Of a DNA stretch of 64,000 nt, positions 46,038-59,297 are shown in pieces. A program made the translations under genes and the position numbers. Location of the stretch: positions 12,804,100-12,868,099 of the forward strand of contig JAUPFP010000002.1 of the NCBI GenBank assembly GCA_036925085.1, read 5' to 3'. The notes under the pieces were generated by a model. That model was not told the DNA's origin, made no database searches, and saw nothing but the letters and a program-made list of their open reading frames with translations. Numbering within the stretch: position 1 is the first letter of the stretch; every line of letters starts with the position of its first letter. Origin of the DNA: Brachycybe producta. Its lineage: Eukaryota; Arthropoda; Diplopoda; Playtdesmida; Andrognathidae.

Positions 46038-48289
46038 TAAATTTAAAAGTTATTATTGGATGGCGTTGTAATCGGACTACAAACAATCAAAAACATTCTG
46101 GTAAATTAAATTAGTCTAAACTCGACTTGTGTTTGGTCTTTTTTCACCAAGCTAACTTTATTCTCATTGGAGAAGATAAAAGAAGGTGCAGAGTATATTT
46201 TTTCATAATTATTTTAATCCATTTTCAATTTTATATTCAAATCAGGAAAACGCAACCATTCTTCTATGTTAATTTCCATAGACAAAACTTTCTAATGTTC
46301 AGTTAAAATAAGCTGCAATTATTAATGCAAAAGTTCAAAATATCAGATAATCAATTATATTAATTAGTTATGGTCTATATCTAGGTGCAAATGGTATTTT
46401 TATGGTGATATCTTGAAAAATAAACTTTTATGAGATTTTTTTAAAAAAGCGATCACCGTTTCTTCACGTTTTTAAATCGAAAACAAAATTTAAAACTGAA
46501 TTGATCATTTTCAAATCTGTTATTAAAAGTTTATTTTAAAGGTTGTCATTTTAGAAATTGTCTTTTCACCTTCAACTTTCAGTTTCAAATGAATCGTGAA
46601 ATTATTAAGAGGACATTTTGCAGCACCGCCCATTCTAGAGTCACTACCCTCATTACCAATCATTTATTTACTCTTCCAGTTTCTAAAACACTTCATTCTT
46701 TTTTTTTTCTTGAGTTCAGACAGCATTTTCCACTTTTACTGTTTAACTAATTATAATAATAAAAATAATAACTGATCATAATTATAATAATTAGTAAATA
46801 TTGTTTCAAAAAAAGACTTTCGAAAAATGCAAATGTCTTTTTGTAAGTCTTATTTTTAACATAAATTTCAGTTTGCAAATAGGCTTAATATTAATAATAA
46901 AGTAATAATTATAAATTATCTTTACACTTGTTTAATAATTCCGAAAAGCGTCATTGCAACTAAATTCTCTATACAACAACACTATATATGAATGGAAAGA
47001 GACGATAATAACAATTTAATTTGGTGTAATTATGCAAGATGCAATTAGTAATTACTAATTATATCCATTTTATCAGAGTATCTCTCTCTCTCTCTTTTGC
47101 TCTACTTCTGTCATCGTTTGCATATATTTTCAAACAACAAAACGATTCTAAAAAGCAAAATCCCCCAAAAAAAGGGAAAAAGCAGATTTTGAAAGTGAAG
47201 AAAAAGGGAAGCGAATTGAGGTTTAATAGGATCCTATTAAATGTTGAATGGACTCCAAAAAAGGGGATTTGGAGACACAAACTGTTATTTCTTTGACTGC
47301 ACCTAATTATCTATTCCCAATTAAATGAAGAACGTAACTTTTGCTATATATTATATATGGTGCAACACTTAAGTGTTTCCAAATTCGTTGAAATGATCTC
47401 TCTCTGTCTTTCTCTCACTGTTTCCTAGTAACAATTGTCTTTTCTTACTGTCTTTCTCTATAAGCACAAGGATTTACCCATTTATAAAATTGAAACAATT
47501 TGCAACCACAATCATCATCTTCATATAAGATAGTATTATTGAGGTCCAGATAACAAAGAGAGTTCAAGAGGTCCCCCTTTCTCAATTACGAAGACTCAAA
47601 AACCCAAAAGAAAAATCATTCAAAATATAAGATTAGAAACTGAAGCAACAAAAAGTTAGCTGCAGCATCACAAAAATAATGATAATTAAGAACAATAGTA
47701 GTAATTGGGAAATAAATTAAATTCACTACTGCTTTTTAACTGTGTTCCTCCTCTTAATGTGGTTTATGTGTTTACTTATTTTAGGATTTTTAACAAGAGT
47801 TAAGTCTGTACTTAAATCTTTCAACAAAACCACATCATATAATACAGTAAGACCACACAACAAAAACCAACGAAATTCTCAAGACATTTCAGAAGTCCCC
47901 TTTTTTAACTTCATAAAAATATGAAACTAAACCTTTTTTCAGCATGTGCATTTAATTTATAAAAATATCTTTTAAAATAAACGTTTTATGTCAATAGCAA
48001 AATATGATCTTGATCTCAACGTTTATAAAAGAAAAATAATTTTAAAATTGTTCTACAAAATTTATTTTTAAAAATATTATCATAAAATCAATAAAATGCA
48101 TCTAGCATATTTAAATATAGATTCTAATTTTTAGAGGTCGTATGCTTAATTCGAATTACCTTTAACATTTACCTCAACAATCATTAAGAATTACGACTCT
48201 ACGGCTTCATTACCGAAAGAAAATAACTGTCATATGTCAGTCACAAAAGCATATTACAAAATATTATTATGACAAATACTGTCTTATGA

Positions 48290-48522
48290 ATGCCATTGAC
48301 TAGTAGAGACCATAAAATAACAGCAATAAAATAATAGCGAAAAAGCAGTAACATCAGAAGATATGATTGTCACAATTATTTGTCTTTTTATGTAAAGAAG
48401 CCCCTGGTGTTTTACACCTTGGTCGTCTAGCACGGCATATGTAGGAGTCTTTGACAGCTGACTTACTGCAGATGGATTAGTGACGTCAAAAGGCCTTGAA
48501 TTTAGGTTTTGAAATGACGTCA
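48290..48522. repeat. Repeat sharing sequence with the 61112 palindrome, followed by paired CRE octamers
   Basis: AAATAATAGCGAAAAAGCAG and GAAGATATGATTGTCACAA (48325-48378) are the inverse of sequence at about 61245-61300. At its right edge GTGACGTCA (48480-48488) and TGACGTCAC (48515-48523) face each other across 26 bp. Confidence 0.5.
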
Positions 48523-51387
48523 CTCCTTTTCGTTAACTTTGTCTCGTAACTTTGTCCGTATTTAATTAGCAAGAGCTATTTCAGTCTATTTTGAACTCAT
48601 AGAAAATCTGCAAACGTTTGAAATGTTTTAAAAGATGGAGGGTTAATGGACATCTACAGTTCTGAACCTAAGCCTCGAGAATTCGACTTTGTAATAAGTC
48701 CAGAGTTCAGTAATTCCACCCGTGTGACCTCAGCTTAATTAAAATGATCTTTTTTCTCTCATTTGCATATTTTATATATTAAGTTCTATTTTCTTTTTAA
48801 GAATGCCATTTTTAAAGAATTTACAGAATATAAATTTTATTTAATAAAACCACTTTTGACATTATTTATTTTATCTCTCGTTTTCGGGGTTTTCTTTTAA
48901 ATGTAAATTAAATATCAACTCTTGATATTCAGTTCATAAATAAATATAAATAAAAAGTACATAAAAAAAAAGGAAGAAATGGTTGAGAGAGACTTACAAT
49001 ATTAAAGAACCAGTTTGTGCTCAGTTTCTAAAAAGAGAGGCTTAATAAATAAGCCAAATAACACTACGTTTCATTAAAAAGCAACAAAAAGAAAAAAAGC
49101 CTAGTCTTGACTTTCTTTTTCTCAAGACAAACCAAATATTTCAATTTTTACTATTTTAAAAGGGTTCTGTTTCCAACTGACGAACATAGTCTCGGGGTGA
49201 AATGCGTTTTAAAAACTGAAAAATGCCCACAAATAATCAAAATTACCTAAAAAGAGGTTCAAAGTAAAGATCTCAACTTTTCAACTTGTTGTTGTCAACT
49301 TTTTAGATCAACTTTTATGGTCGACCATTGTTACATTTTTCATAGGTTTTTACTGAGTTTCTATTTTAGGCAATTTTAATTTATATTTCGCTATTCTATT
49401 GTAAATATTGACTATATAATTGGCAATTTATGGTTTAGTTGAAGTGATGACGCAAATAAGGTGTTTTCAAACCATTAATAGTGACTAGAAGAGCCACATG
49501 TGTTATGAATCTCATGTCGAAAATACCTTTTCTCATCATAGTGACATTATTTTATTGTCCGAATTAATTTAAATGAATTACTTCATTTCACCATAGTAAA
49601 CTGCCATTTTTTTTCAGTTTTAATAATTTTCATCAAGTGGAAAACAGGGATTAAAAATGAGTTTCATAAATTCATTTAATCGCGAAGGTGCTTTAAAAAC
49701 AGAAAATGTATTGAGGGTGAAAGGAGCTCCCTCCCTCCGTTCATAAAATGCAACAGAAAATATTAGCCATATATTTACAGACTTTAATACTTTTCATAAT
49801 AATTCCAAATTTTATCACCTTGTATAATAATAAATATATACAAAAATAGCCTCTTTCTCTCAACGCTCTTTTGTGTTAAATGAATCACAATTGCCATAAA
49901 AGCCCAAAATCCCCCTTCTCCTCTCAGTTACAATTTTAGGATTAAAAATATTGTTACTTTGAAAAGTCAGCAGAAAAGAATAAAGGGGAGAAAAGAATTC
50001 AATGAATTAATCAACCAATAAACAAGTTGTACAAAATATAAAACAAAAGGATGATTATTTTGATTCTATTTTTAATTAGTTACTAAATAGAAATGAAAAT
50101 AAAAGACAAATTTAATTACATAAGTACATATGGATGCACCATATATTTTAAGAATAAACATCCGAAATTAGTAGCAAACCAGTTTTTAACTTTAAAACTA
50201 GTCATTTTCTCCAACCCCAAATCGACAATTGGTTTTGAACGATTTGGCAAAACCCTTCGTTGTTCCTAATCTGAAACCTACTACGTCTCCTCCTCCTTAC
50301 CTTGACTTTGATTAATAGTCTCTGAGTAGTTACTAGAAACACAGGAATTTGAAGCCTATTAAGAGGCTATCTGGAGCCTCCTTAATTTCACCTGAAATAG
50401 AGAGCCTTTTCCCTTTTTTTTCTATTGCTAAAATACTAACTAAAATTATCACTCTAGGAACACCAGTGACACCGGAATGAAATATTTCTATCAGTCAATG
50501 TAGGCATATTGTAAAACACCCATTGAATGTTTTTTAAACTTTATTGGACTTTTTTAACGAAAGGAGACGTGTTGTTTGGCAATTCACTTTTGTTTGTCTA
50601 TGGAAATTAGCATTGTAGGCTATTTTCAGAATTTTTATAAAAATAGAATTAATTATCATTAGGTTATGCAAATCAATTAGTGAATTCGCATTAGATTTAA
50701 GTCCTTATCGCACAAAATGAACTGTGCGCAAAACAAACGACTGTATACGAAAACCAAACATAAACTATGTTAAACGACTATACCAGGTATTGCATCATAC
50801 CTGATCTCAAGTCATGTAGATCTTTTTTCTTAAAGAATCTCAGTAAAATGCAAAAAAAAACAGGCTTTATCGTAATTAACTTAATGATAAATAACTTTAA
50901 GATAACTTTAAATAAATATATACATAAAGAATAAATCTTTAGATTTATTCAAGATAAAAAGAGAGATAATTTACATTAGATCACGATATTTAATCTAATA
51001 AAGGTAAAGGCCCTAAGGGGTCTCTCGAGTCATATTTAAAGGACCCCCTCCTCTTCTAATTCACTTTATATCCATCCAAATTTTAATCTCAAGTGGTTTT
51101 TCTTCTTCATCTAAAATGCTGTAGGTCTTGAAGGGGTTTTCTTTTTAAAAAAATGACTAAAAGGAACTAAATAAAAGTATGATGGATATTAATAACCCTT
51201 TTCCATTAATAACCATATCAAAATGATGCTCCAATTAGCCATTCGCCCATGAAAATTACACACTATTTAAAGTGCAACATGGTTTTTTTGATATAATAAA
51301 AACACTTAAGGTATATTTACATACGCAGCCATTGTAGAATATGCAAATGAAGGTAAAAATATTACTTCCAGATACTTCGTTCATTTA

Positions 51388-51530
51388 AGGCTTTTTGGTG
51401 GTGGATTTCGACTGCAAATGTCGCTTATGTGCAAAGGTCTGGCTTTTTTTCCATGGCAATACAATGCAACCATCTGCGACAACATTTTTGCAGTTGAAAT
51501 CGAACACCAAAAGTGGTCTGTGTGCCAAGG
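51388..51530. mobile_element. Short relative of the CTTGGCACAC element
   Basis: GGTGGTGGATTTCGACTGCA at the left is inverted as TGCAGTTGAAATCGAACACC at the right, which runs on into AAAAGTGGTCTGTGTGCCAAGG. It shares its right end with 34821-35516. Confidence 0.6.
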
Positions 51531-52454
51531 TTCGTAGACGCAACTTTAAGAAGAAACTTAAAATTGTCTTTTAGCAAACTTAATGACGTAAACGTGTTTT
51601 CAACGCAAACCATGAAAAATGCGTTACTTTTTTTTTTTGGAATCTCTCTGTATACACCATATTTCTTTTAAAAAATAAACTGTTTATGCCAAACTGTCAT
51701 AAAAAGCTCATATTTTTTTAAAAAAAGATTATCATCATTTAATTTGACATAAAAATCCCCATTTATTCATTTTATTTGTCATTTTCCTTTCTATTTACTC
51801 ACTTGATCTTCTAGTTTATATAAAAAAACCCACTTTCAATTTCTTAAATTGTTACTATTCAAAGTTTTTCCTCTCTTTTAACTTTAATTAATCAAATTAA
51901 AAAAAGTGCGTGACATTTCTAATTGTCTCACTATGTCTTGTCTATGATTTTGTTTGTAGTGTGAACACGTGTTTCGTTCAGGATTATTACTGACTAGAAA
52001 ATAATCTGAGGAAATTTCAGCATAGTACAGTGTAGTAGTATTTCTAAGTTAGTGATGGACAAATGGAAACCAAGCGTGAACCCATTTTTGAAATGAAGGA
52101 AGGAAACTCCAAAGTCAGTTTGTGTGTGAAATTCCCAATTGTCATGAGACTTGACTCTTCTACTTCTTAAGAGAGACGACGACCGTGAAGGAAGCCCAAA
52201 AAAAGAAAACCATTAACCTGATAGAATCCAAAAGAGAACTGCAATAATTTAAAACAAGATTGCGGTGTTGCAATTTATGGCAAAAGGATTGAATCTCCTC
52301 TCCCTTTCTCCCAATGCGCCCCAATACCAAAATATAAACAAAAAAAAGCAACCAACATTTGCATGAAATGTGTGATTAACACTTTGTTTATTTATACAAT
52401 TGTTTTCTTTTCTTTGTATAGTAATAATAATAATAATAATAATATATACTGTAG

Positions 52455-52605
52455 GTATAACATCGTGTTTGCGGTGATGACATATTTGTTACCGATGGTG
52501 TCCATGTTGATACTCTATGTTCAGATGGGACGTGAGTTATGGGGAAGCACAGTCATTGGAGAATGTCGTGAAAGACAGATTGGAAGCATCAAGACCAAGA
52601 GAAGG
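52455..52605 (+). CDS. Tachykinin-like receptor, coding exon 3
   Basis: Encodes the end of codon 242 and residues 243-292: TM5 (IVFAVMTYLLPMVSMLIL, Pro255 = 5.50) and the start of the third intracellular loop (MGRELWGSTVIGECRERQ, then KTKRR). ELWGS and IGE are conserved in insect tachykinin-type receptors. It ends in phase 0 at AGAAGG-GTTCGT. The next exon should start near TM6; none is visible before 64000, so the gene continues beyond the window. Confidence 0.92.
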
Positions 52606-54649
52606 GTTCGTACTTCTTCTTCTTCTTACTTTAACATTCAGTACATTGCAGATTAGCTCAAGTACTTACTTTACTATAAGCAGCACAGAATGCGCGCCTG
52701 TGGCAGAGGGATGGATTATTTAGTCCAAAAGCAACACAAGAGAGAGATTCCCCATTCAAATATAATATTGAGTTGACTAACAGCATTAATAATACAAATG
52801 CCTATAAATTCCTCAAATCATGATCATCCCCGTGTACAATAATCTCCTCTGGAAGTAAATTCCATTCTCAAATCACCCTAGGTACAAATTAGTTGACCTT
52901 ATTTTAAGGGTTAAATTTTAATCTTAAAAATGTTACGTTAAAACTTCATTGCACTAATTGTTTGGTTTCATTCTAAAGAACTAGTGTGGCCCACCCCTTT
53001 AAGTTCTCAAATAAAGTTTATTTTACTATCATTTTAAAATACCTGCAATTAATGATCGCATTTCTAGTATAATCTTTTCTAGTTTCCATAATAAACTTTG
53101 ATCTTTTTTTTTACTATCTGAATCTATCCTAATATTAAGGTAAAATTTACTCAGATTATAATCATCTTAATTTCTTAAATGACTTTTAAGTTGTAAAAAT
53201 CTGGTCTGGTGTTTTTTTTAACATAAAATAAAAAAGCTCGGGTTGAATGACACCTGGTAACTCAGTGGACTAATTTCTTATGTTTAGCACCGTTCAAATG
53301 ACATCTCACGTAGACAGTACACGAAGGTCCCATTTACATATAATAAGACATCACACACTTACCAAAATTTAAAACATTTCTTCTTCTTCTTCTTCTTTTG
53401 GAGTTAACTTTATGACTCGTAAAACCTTTTAATCTGACAGTTGCGGCAACTCCTCCCCCTTAAATAAGGCAAACCCTGTTAGCACCAAAAAAAAAGCCCC
53501 AAGTCTCTAATTATCTAAGTATAGAATTAAGCTAAAGAAAAAAGACGTGACTGATAATATATATATATGGGAGACCACCCCGAACATTCTCAAATAAAAA
53601 CCCGGTTCCACATCTGTCTTTGACGTTATAATCGACTTTACAACCTCAATTTGCTTCTTAGCGGAAACCAATTATTATCTGTTTCCGTTAAAAAAACACA
53701 CACAAAATGCAGCTCAGCTACAATCATTTTCTGTACTAGTAGTAGTTTAGTTAGTGTCGTTTTGCTTTGTACACAGTAGTAGTCTATTGATGAAACATTA
53801 GTAGGCCAACTTCAAGAAGAAGAAGAACAACAACAACAAGAAAAAAAAAATTAGGACCCATTAAACCCACTTCTAATGCACACAAAACACCCAGAATACA
53901 AAGTGGCCGCAAAAGTAATCGTCACATTGAAAATAAATGTTTAATTCCTATATTTTTTTAGATTACTTATGAAATATAATGTGTAACAAATGGCAACCTC
54001 CATTGCGTTCTCAAATCTGTGCTCTTACAGATGGCATTTAGCATATCTTCAAACAGCAATTCGGCAAGGAATGTGCATTGATTTCTTTAATTATGTTGAC
54101 TTAATTAGTGCAAAAAACCAGGCTTAATTAATTGCAAATATTCGCTCCTTCAAGTAGTCATCAAATCTGGTGATCTTGGTGGCTACGTTAAATTACCAAA
54201 TCATGAAATAAGGCGTACGTCCGCGGAAATTTATTTGTCTTCCTGGCTGTGTGCACAGTGGGGCCCATTTTGTTGAAGCCAAAATTACGCGTTCTCGTGA
54301 CGCAATTTTGGGAGAAGAAATACCTCATTTACCCTTCCGTAACGTTTGCCGTTAATTGTCTTCCGTATAGCCTTCATTACACTCATTTTGTATGAATAAT
54401 TGAATGATTATTTTCAAACTATTTGCGCCACCCTGTATATGTACGAATTGGAAGCCGAAAAAAAAAAGCCACAGTTCCAACCTAACATTGTTAAGATACA
54501 ATGGTGGGGGTAATATGTGTGTTTGTGTGCTTTAGTCAATATGTCTGTCATCATCCATAAATGGAAGAAATAGTGAAGCAAATGCACAAGACTTATTAAC
54601 ACCTGTGACAATCATTAATGGTAAAAAGGGGGCTGCTGTCACAGTCCGT

Positions 54650-54712
54650 GTCTATATAGATAGATAGATATACCTCATAGACAGACAGACAGACAGACAG
54701 ATAGACCTGATA
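54650..54712. repeat. GATA/GACA microsatellite
   Basis: Short (GATA)n followed by (GACA)n within about 60 bp. Confidence 0.8.
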
Positions 54713-55826
54713 GACAAATAAGTATATGCAAAAAGAAAACTTAATGATGTTGCCAAGCAACCACCAGCACCACCTACATTATAAATGACGCTTTCATTAT
54801 GTGTCTCAATTTAAAAACCAAAATGGAAAAAAAATCAGTCATTCTACATAAATACCCAGACATTGTATACAAACAACGTAACTAAAACTGTGCAATTCAT
54901 GTTAAGAAACATTTTAGGCACAGCACTACAATTTGTTTAAAATGAATAAAACAACAAGATAAAGGGATTTTAAGAAAAAAACAACGGCTCAAAAATTGCA
55001 GCTACTTTTCACTCAAAACTGTCCGTTTACAGTTTGACTCATTTCGAGAAGATGTTCGTTTTCCTACCACGGAAATGAAGACACTGTTGTCTTGCAGGAA
55101 GAAATCAAGATGAATTGGATGCAACCAAGATATTCGTTTTAACTATTCCGGTTCTTATGCAATTAAATTTGCAAGTTGAACTGTCAACACTTGGAAATTT
55201 TAGGTCCATCTTTGCGTAAGCTAACGTTTAACGTTACCTTTTGAGTCGTGACTGGCACACTGTAAATGAAGATATTGTTCTCTAGAAGACGTCTATGTAA
55301 ATTCATTGCATTTTAAATTATTCTTTAGACATGGGCATGCTGGCTAGCTGGCTCTTGGCACGAACAAAGGAAGTACGTACCTTGGAGTGGCTATTTATAG
55401 GGATGGTTCCCGGTTGGCATTTTAACCATTCCAGTTTTTTTTAAAAAATAAGTTGCCTTGTAACTCATTTCACTCACTGCAGCAAGAATATGATAGAAAA
55501 ACCGAAAGGGAAAGGGGTGGAAATTCAAAAAGGCATCGGAACCAGGTTTCACCCAACCATAAGGAACCTGTAGCCAGTATGTGTGTCGCCCGCCTTTACC
55601 AGTCGATAATAATTATGAATACGATCAATACAGACGCCCGCACGCACGCCACGTGTATTTAAGTGCTAATTTAGTAAATCTTGATAATAATAATAAACAA
55701 TTTTTAATCACCATATTTTATATTTTATTAAAATTCCCTAAGGCTATAAACAATCACTGACAAAACCATTATATTGTATAGGAAAGGCGTCGCCATTTTG
55801 CGTCATTTAAATTAAAAGCACAAAAT

Positions 55827-56142
55827 TTAAGATGATTTTAAAGGTGTAAACGCCACTCCTATTCTGATTATTCCGTCTTTCAGGAGCATCATTAAAAAAA
55901 TTTGGAAGTGTTTTTAGAAACTAGAAGGGGTAACTTATTCACTTTAATTGTTGATATCTTTCAAAATAAGCTTTTTATATCAGTTTCAAAATAACCCAAC
56001 TTTTAAGCAGATGATATTTTTTTTAAATTTTTGTCTACAAAAAGCTTATTTTGAAAGATATCTCTTAAGTGATTGAGCTACCCTTCTAGTTTCTGAAACA
56101 CCTTTGAAGTTTCTCTTCATTTTGCCTCATAAACCATCTTAA
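55827..56142. mobile_element. Best-bounded TTAA-family foldback element
   Basis: TTAA at 55827-55830 and 56139-56142. Left end after TTAA: GATGATTTTAAAGGTGTAAA; right end before TTAA: AAACCATC. Inner arms AGAAACTAGAAGGGGTAACT and AGCTACCCTTCTAGTTTCTG; core GATATCTTTCAAAATAAGC and GCTTATTTTGAAAGATATC. Length 316 bp including both TTAA copies, noncoding. Confidence 0.8.
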
Positions 56143-58494
56143 AGATAAATTATAGACTGATTTGTTTGTTGGATTCTGTACTTAAACTGCCTAAAACGCT
56201 AATAATTTGGATGGTTTCGACAAAAATGACTAGTAAATCTATAAACTAACTGATTTTTCAAATTGGCTTCTTTACATGTTACTAATTTGCATATACAGTA
56301 GGCCTAAGTAGGTGTGTCATATCTTCTTAGGTTACTTTTTTTTGTGTGTAACTGATGTTGGGTTGTCCTCATTGAATGCAAAGTGAATACTAATAGGAAA
56401 TAAGACAGGAAATAGAATCGCAACTAACTATCAACTAAAGCTGGGAAAGAGAGGGAAAAAAAAGTTCCAACCAAACACAAAACAGAGTTTTTCTTGTAAA
56501 TGAGAGACAGAAAACAAGTATTATAACAGTTATCATAGAAAATAAGAAGGAAAATGTGTGATAAGTTTTCATTTCTTCCCAGTTATTTTCATTCTCTCTC
56601 TCTCTCTCACACACCAAACAACAACTACATTGCTGCACCTTCCGGGGACTTGAAACATGCCTCAATCTCAGGGGAAAAAAAGTGTATTCCACGGTCGATA
56701 CCAAAACATCAATGTACATGATTCACATAAAAGATGAAAAAAACGCAGTGCTTTTTCCACCACCATCAATATATATGTATATAAAATTGAAATAAGAACT
56801 GAGAGAAACTTCACTGTTGAACTTTTAAGCTTAGTTTCGCTTGCAAAGCAAAAAAAAGTTGAATTTATTGTGGCTGATTGTGTCACAGCTGCAACTGAAG
56901 TATGTTTTGCTCGTGTAATATATATGTGTAAAGGAACATAGTCGTTGTTTTCAGACACAAAACACACGAATTCGCCCCTTTTTTTCTCTCTCTCTCTCTC
57001 TCTCTTAACGAATCTCATATAATAAATGGATGACAAAAAAGACACAGCCATAAAAAAGCTCTATATATATATACAGTATATGAGCACCCCCACCCTATAA
57101 TAACATGGTGATGTCAATTCCATCGATAATCATCAACAAGTTGCAAGAAGTTTATTTCCATCTCTCTCTTCCTTGCACACAAAAAACAATTAAAATAAAT
57201 TGCATCTGGTTGCCTTAAAGATTTTTTTTCATTCTTCAGATTCTTGATTTGTTAGCAAAGCAATTTAAATGACAAGAAAAGTGCGGATTTAGAAAAAAAA
57301 GGGAGGAAAGACACGAACTTTAATGTTAAACCAAATTGAGTTGTGTGTGTCTGTAAGTAAATTCCCTTTATGGCCAAAAGGTGCTAGCCTCCCTTTAAGG
57401 TTCCCAGTTTGAAAATGGTGAAAATAGTTTTTCATGAAATGTCAATAGAAAAAACCCAAAAAAACAGATCATTTTCAAACTGAACTATAAAATATTTATT
57501 TTTGAAGATATTATTTATGACACAATCTTCGACAATTTTAGTTTTGCAAACAATTTCAATTTTTTCGTAATGTTGTTTTAAAAAAAAAACGTTCGTTTGA
57601 CATTTTTGCGTCCAAATTTTTACAAGAAAAAAACGTCTATGGAGCATAAGTGGCATAAGATCCCAGTGGCTAGTGGCGCCATCGGAGAGCGAGGAGACAA
57701 AAGCAAAATAAATATCTATAAAGCCATCTTTAAGTTGAAAAGATAATGTTGCATAAACAGATCTTAAACTGTTTTTTTTTTGTTGGCTCACCTTAAAATA
57801 CTTGCAGGATCATTAATTTTTATAAATGCAAAGTCTTTCCATAAATATTTTAGTTTAAACCTTTTTTATAACATTGAACTAATTTAAATGCTGACTTTGC
57901 ACACTTTTACTGTATTATAATAAATTGTTATCATCAAACATTAAAAAAAAGTTTGTTTTTGGCAAAGTGTCATATCTACCCGTGGTTAAAACATTAAATT
58001 TAAATAAATGTGATGCTGCACAAATTACATTGTAGGTAGAACATTTATCAATGAATGAGACACAAAAACACGTTGATATTTGTGTCGAATTCATTCTTTT
58101 TGTGATGCAACTCATATACACAGAAGAAGAAAAAACACATTGAAAATGATCATTGGAAGGAAGGTGGTGTTTGTTGTCGTTGGTGCCATTTACACCAACA
58201 ATAATAACAACACATAGGGCAATTCAAAGAACAGCAGCTCAGTTAAGATAAGAGTAAAGAAGGAGAAAAAAAACCTCCCCCCGAGAAGAATGAGGTTGAA
58301 ACTGTGACAAATGATCAATTACATTTATTGCACCATATTTATACAAAGTTCCCCCCTTCCAAACACACACCTAAAATAACCCAGGTCTCATTCTAAAGAT
58401 AAAAGATAGAAAAAGGTCTTCGATCTCTCCCTCTATTATGTGAATATATTAATTGAGTTTGTGTGCAAAAAAAAGAGCAACAACCGCATCATTC

Positions 58495-58496
58495 TC

Positions 58497-58551
<55 letters not shown>
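58495..58551. repeat. (CT)n microsatellite
   Basis: About 57 bp of CT with one CCCT interruption. Confidence 0.9.
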
Positions 58552-58553
<2 letters not shown>

Positions 58554-58748
58554 TCCCCCCTTTCTTCCTTGTAATAAATTTCTCAAAAGAAACTCCAATC
58601 TCCCCAAATTGAAACTCAAAGTCTGAGCTCCGATGTTAAATGAAACACTAATTAGTCACAATTGTTTCTTCCCTTTCAAATTTGGACAACAAAAATATTT
58701 GTTAAAAGCAAACAACTAGTATTCTGAATGAAACGTGTAGGTTTCAGA

Positions 58749-59297
58749 GAAGCGTTTCACACGGAACACTTGTTCACATAACCATCAATGAAATGCTGTC
58801 GGTACATTTCACTGAAATGGCCTTAATAACCATTGACAAATAGGCAGTGATCGCCACTTGTGGCTGGACTCGAACACTCTTCACCACTGTGATTCGTGTG
58901 AACATTCCCTATGCAATCAACGATCAGCTAAAAACAATCACTTTTTGTGACGACACCAAAATATTTTGTGTGAAGCTCACCTTAGAGCCGCTTCACATAA
59001 GACAATACGTGTCGCCACTTTGTGTCACCATTCAGTGGCAGACACGGCGTGCTTCACGATTCACACGAACCACCATTGGAAACAGTGACATGCTGTCGGT
59101 ACATTCCACTGGTATGGCCTTAATAAACATTGACAAATAGGCAGTGATCGCCACTTGTGGCTGAACTCGAACACTCTAACGCGACTTTGGTGCAAAAAAA
59201 ATAAAAACCGTGGCAGTGGTTCGTGTGAATAAGCCCTATGTAATAAATGAACACTTTTCTTTGTGCTGACATAAAAGTGTTCCGTGTGAAGCAGTCG
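58749..59297. mobile_element. CCGTGTGAA-ended element with long internal direct repeats
   Basis: Inverted ends: TTTCACACGGAACACTT and AAGTGTTCCGTGTGAAGC. Inside, two direct copies of about 85 bp, starting ATGCTGTCGGTACATT (58793 and 59090), are nearly identical through TGACAAATAGGCAGTGATCG and CCACTTGTGGCTG. Further GTTCGTGTGAA-type inverted pieces lie inside. No transposase frame. Flanking target duplication not resolved. Confidence 0.6.

Larger units (their letters stand above)
40996..52454. other. Receptor intron 2 (about 11.5 kb)
   Basis: AT-rich, no nested gene found. It holds a fragment of the XDH-intron-15 repeat (41320-41520), a small palindrome (44780-44925), TTAA-family remnants (45881-46037, 46393-46700, 47960-48090, 51650-51740), a pair of CRE octamers (48481-48522), a copy of the 61112 family (about 48290-48420) and the 51388-51530 element. 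Confidence 0.55.

Noticed and set aside
58847-59140. 97-codon open frame in the CCGTGTGAA element
   Set aside because: It runs through the inverted and direct repeat blocks, so it looks like chance coding in repetitive sequence.
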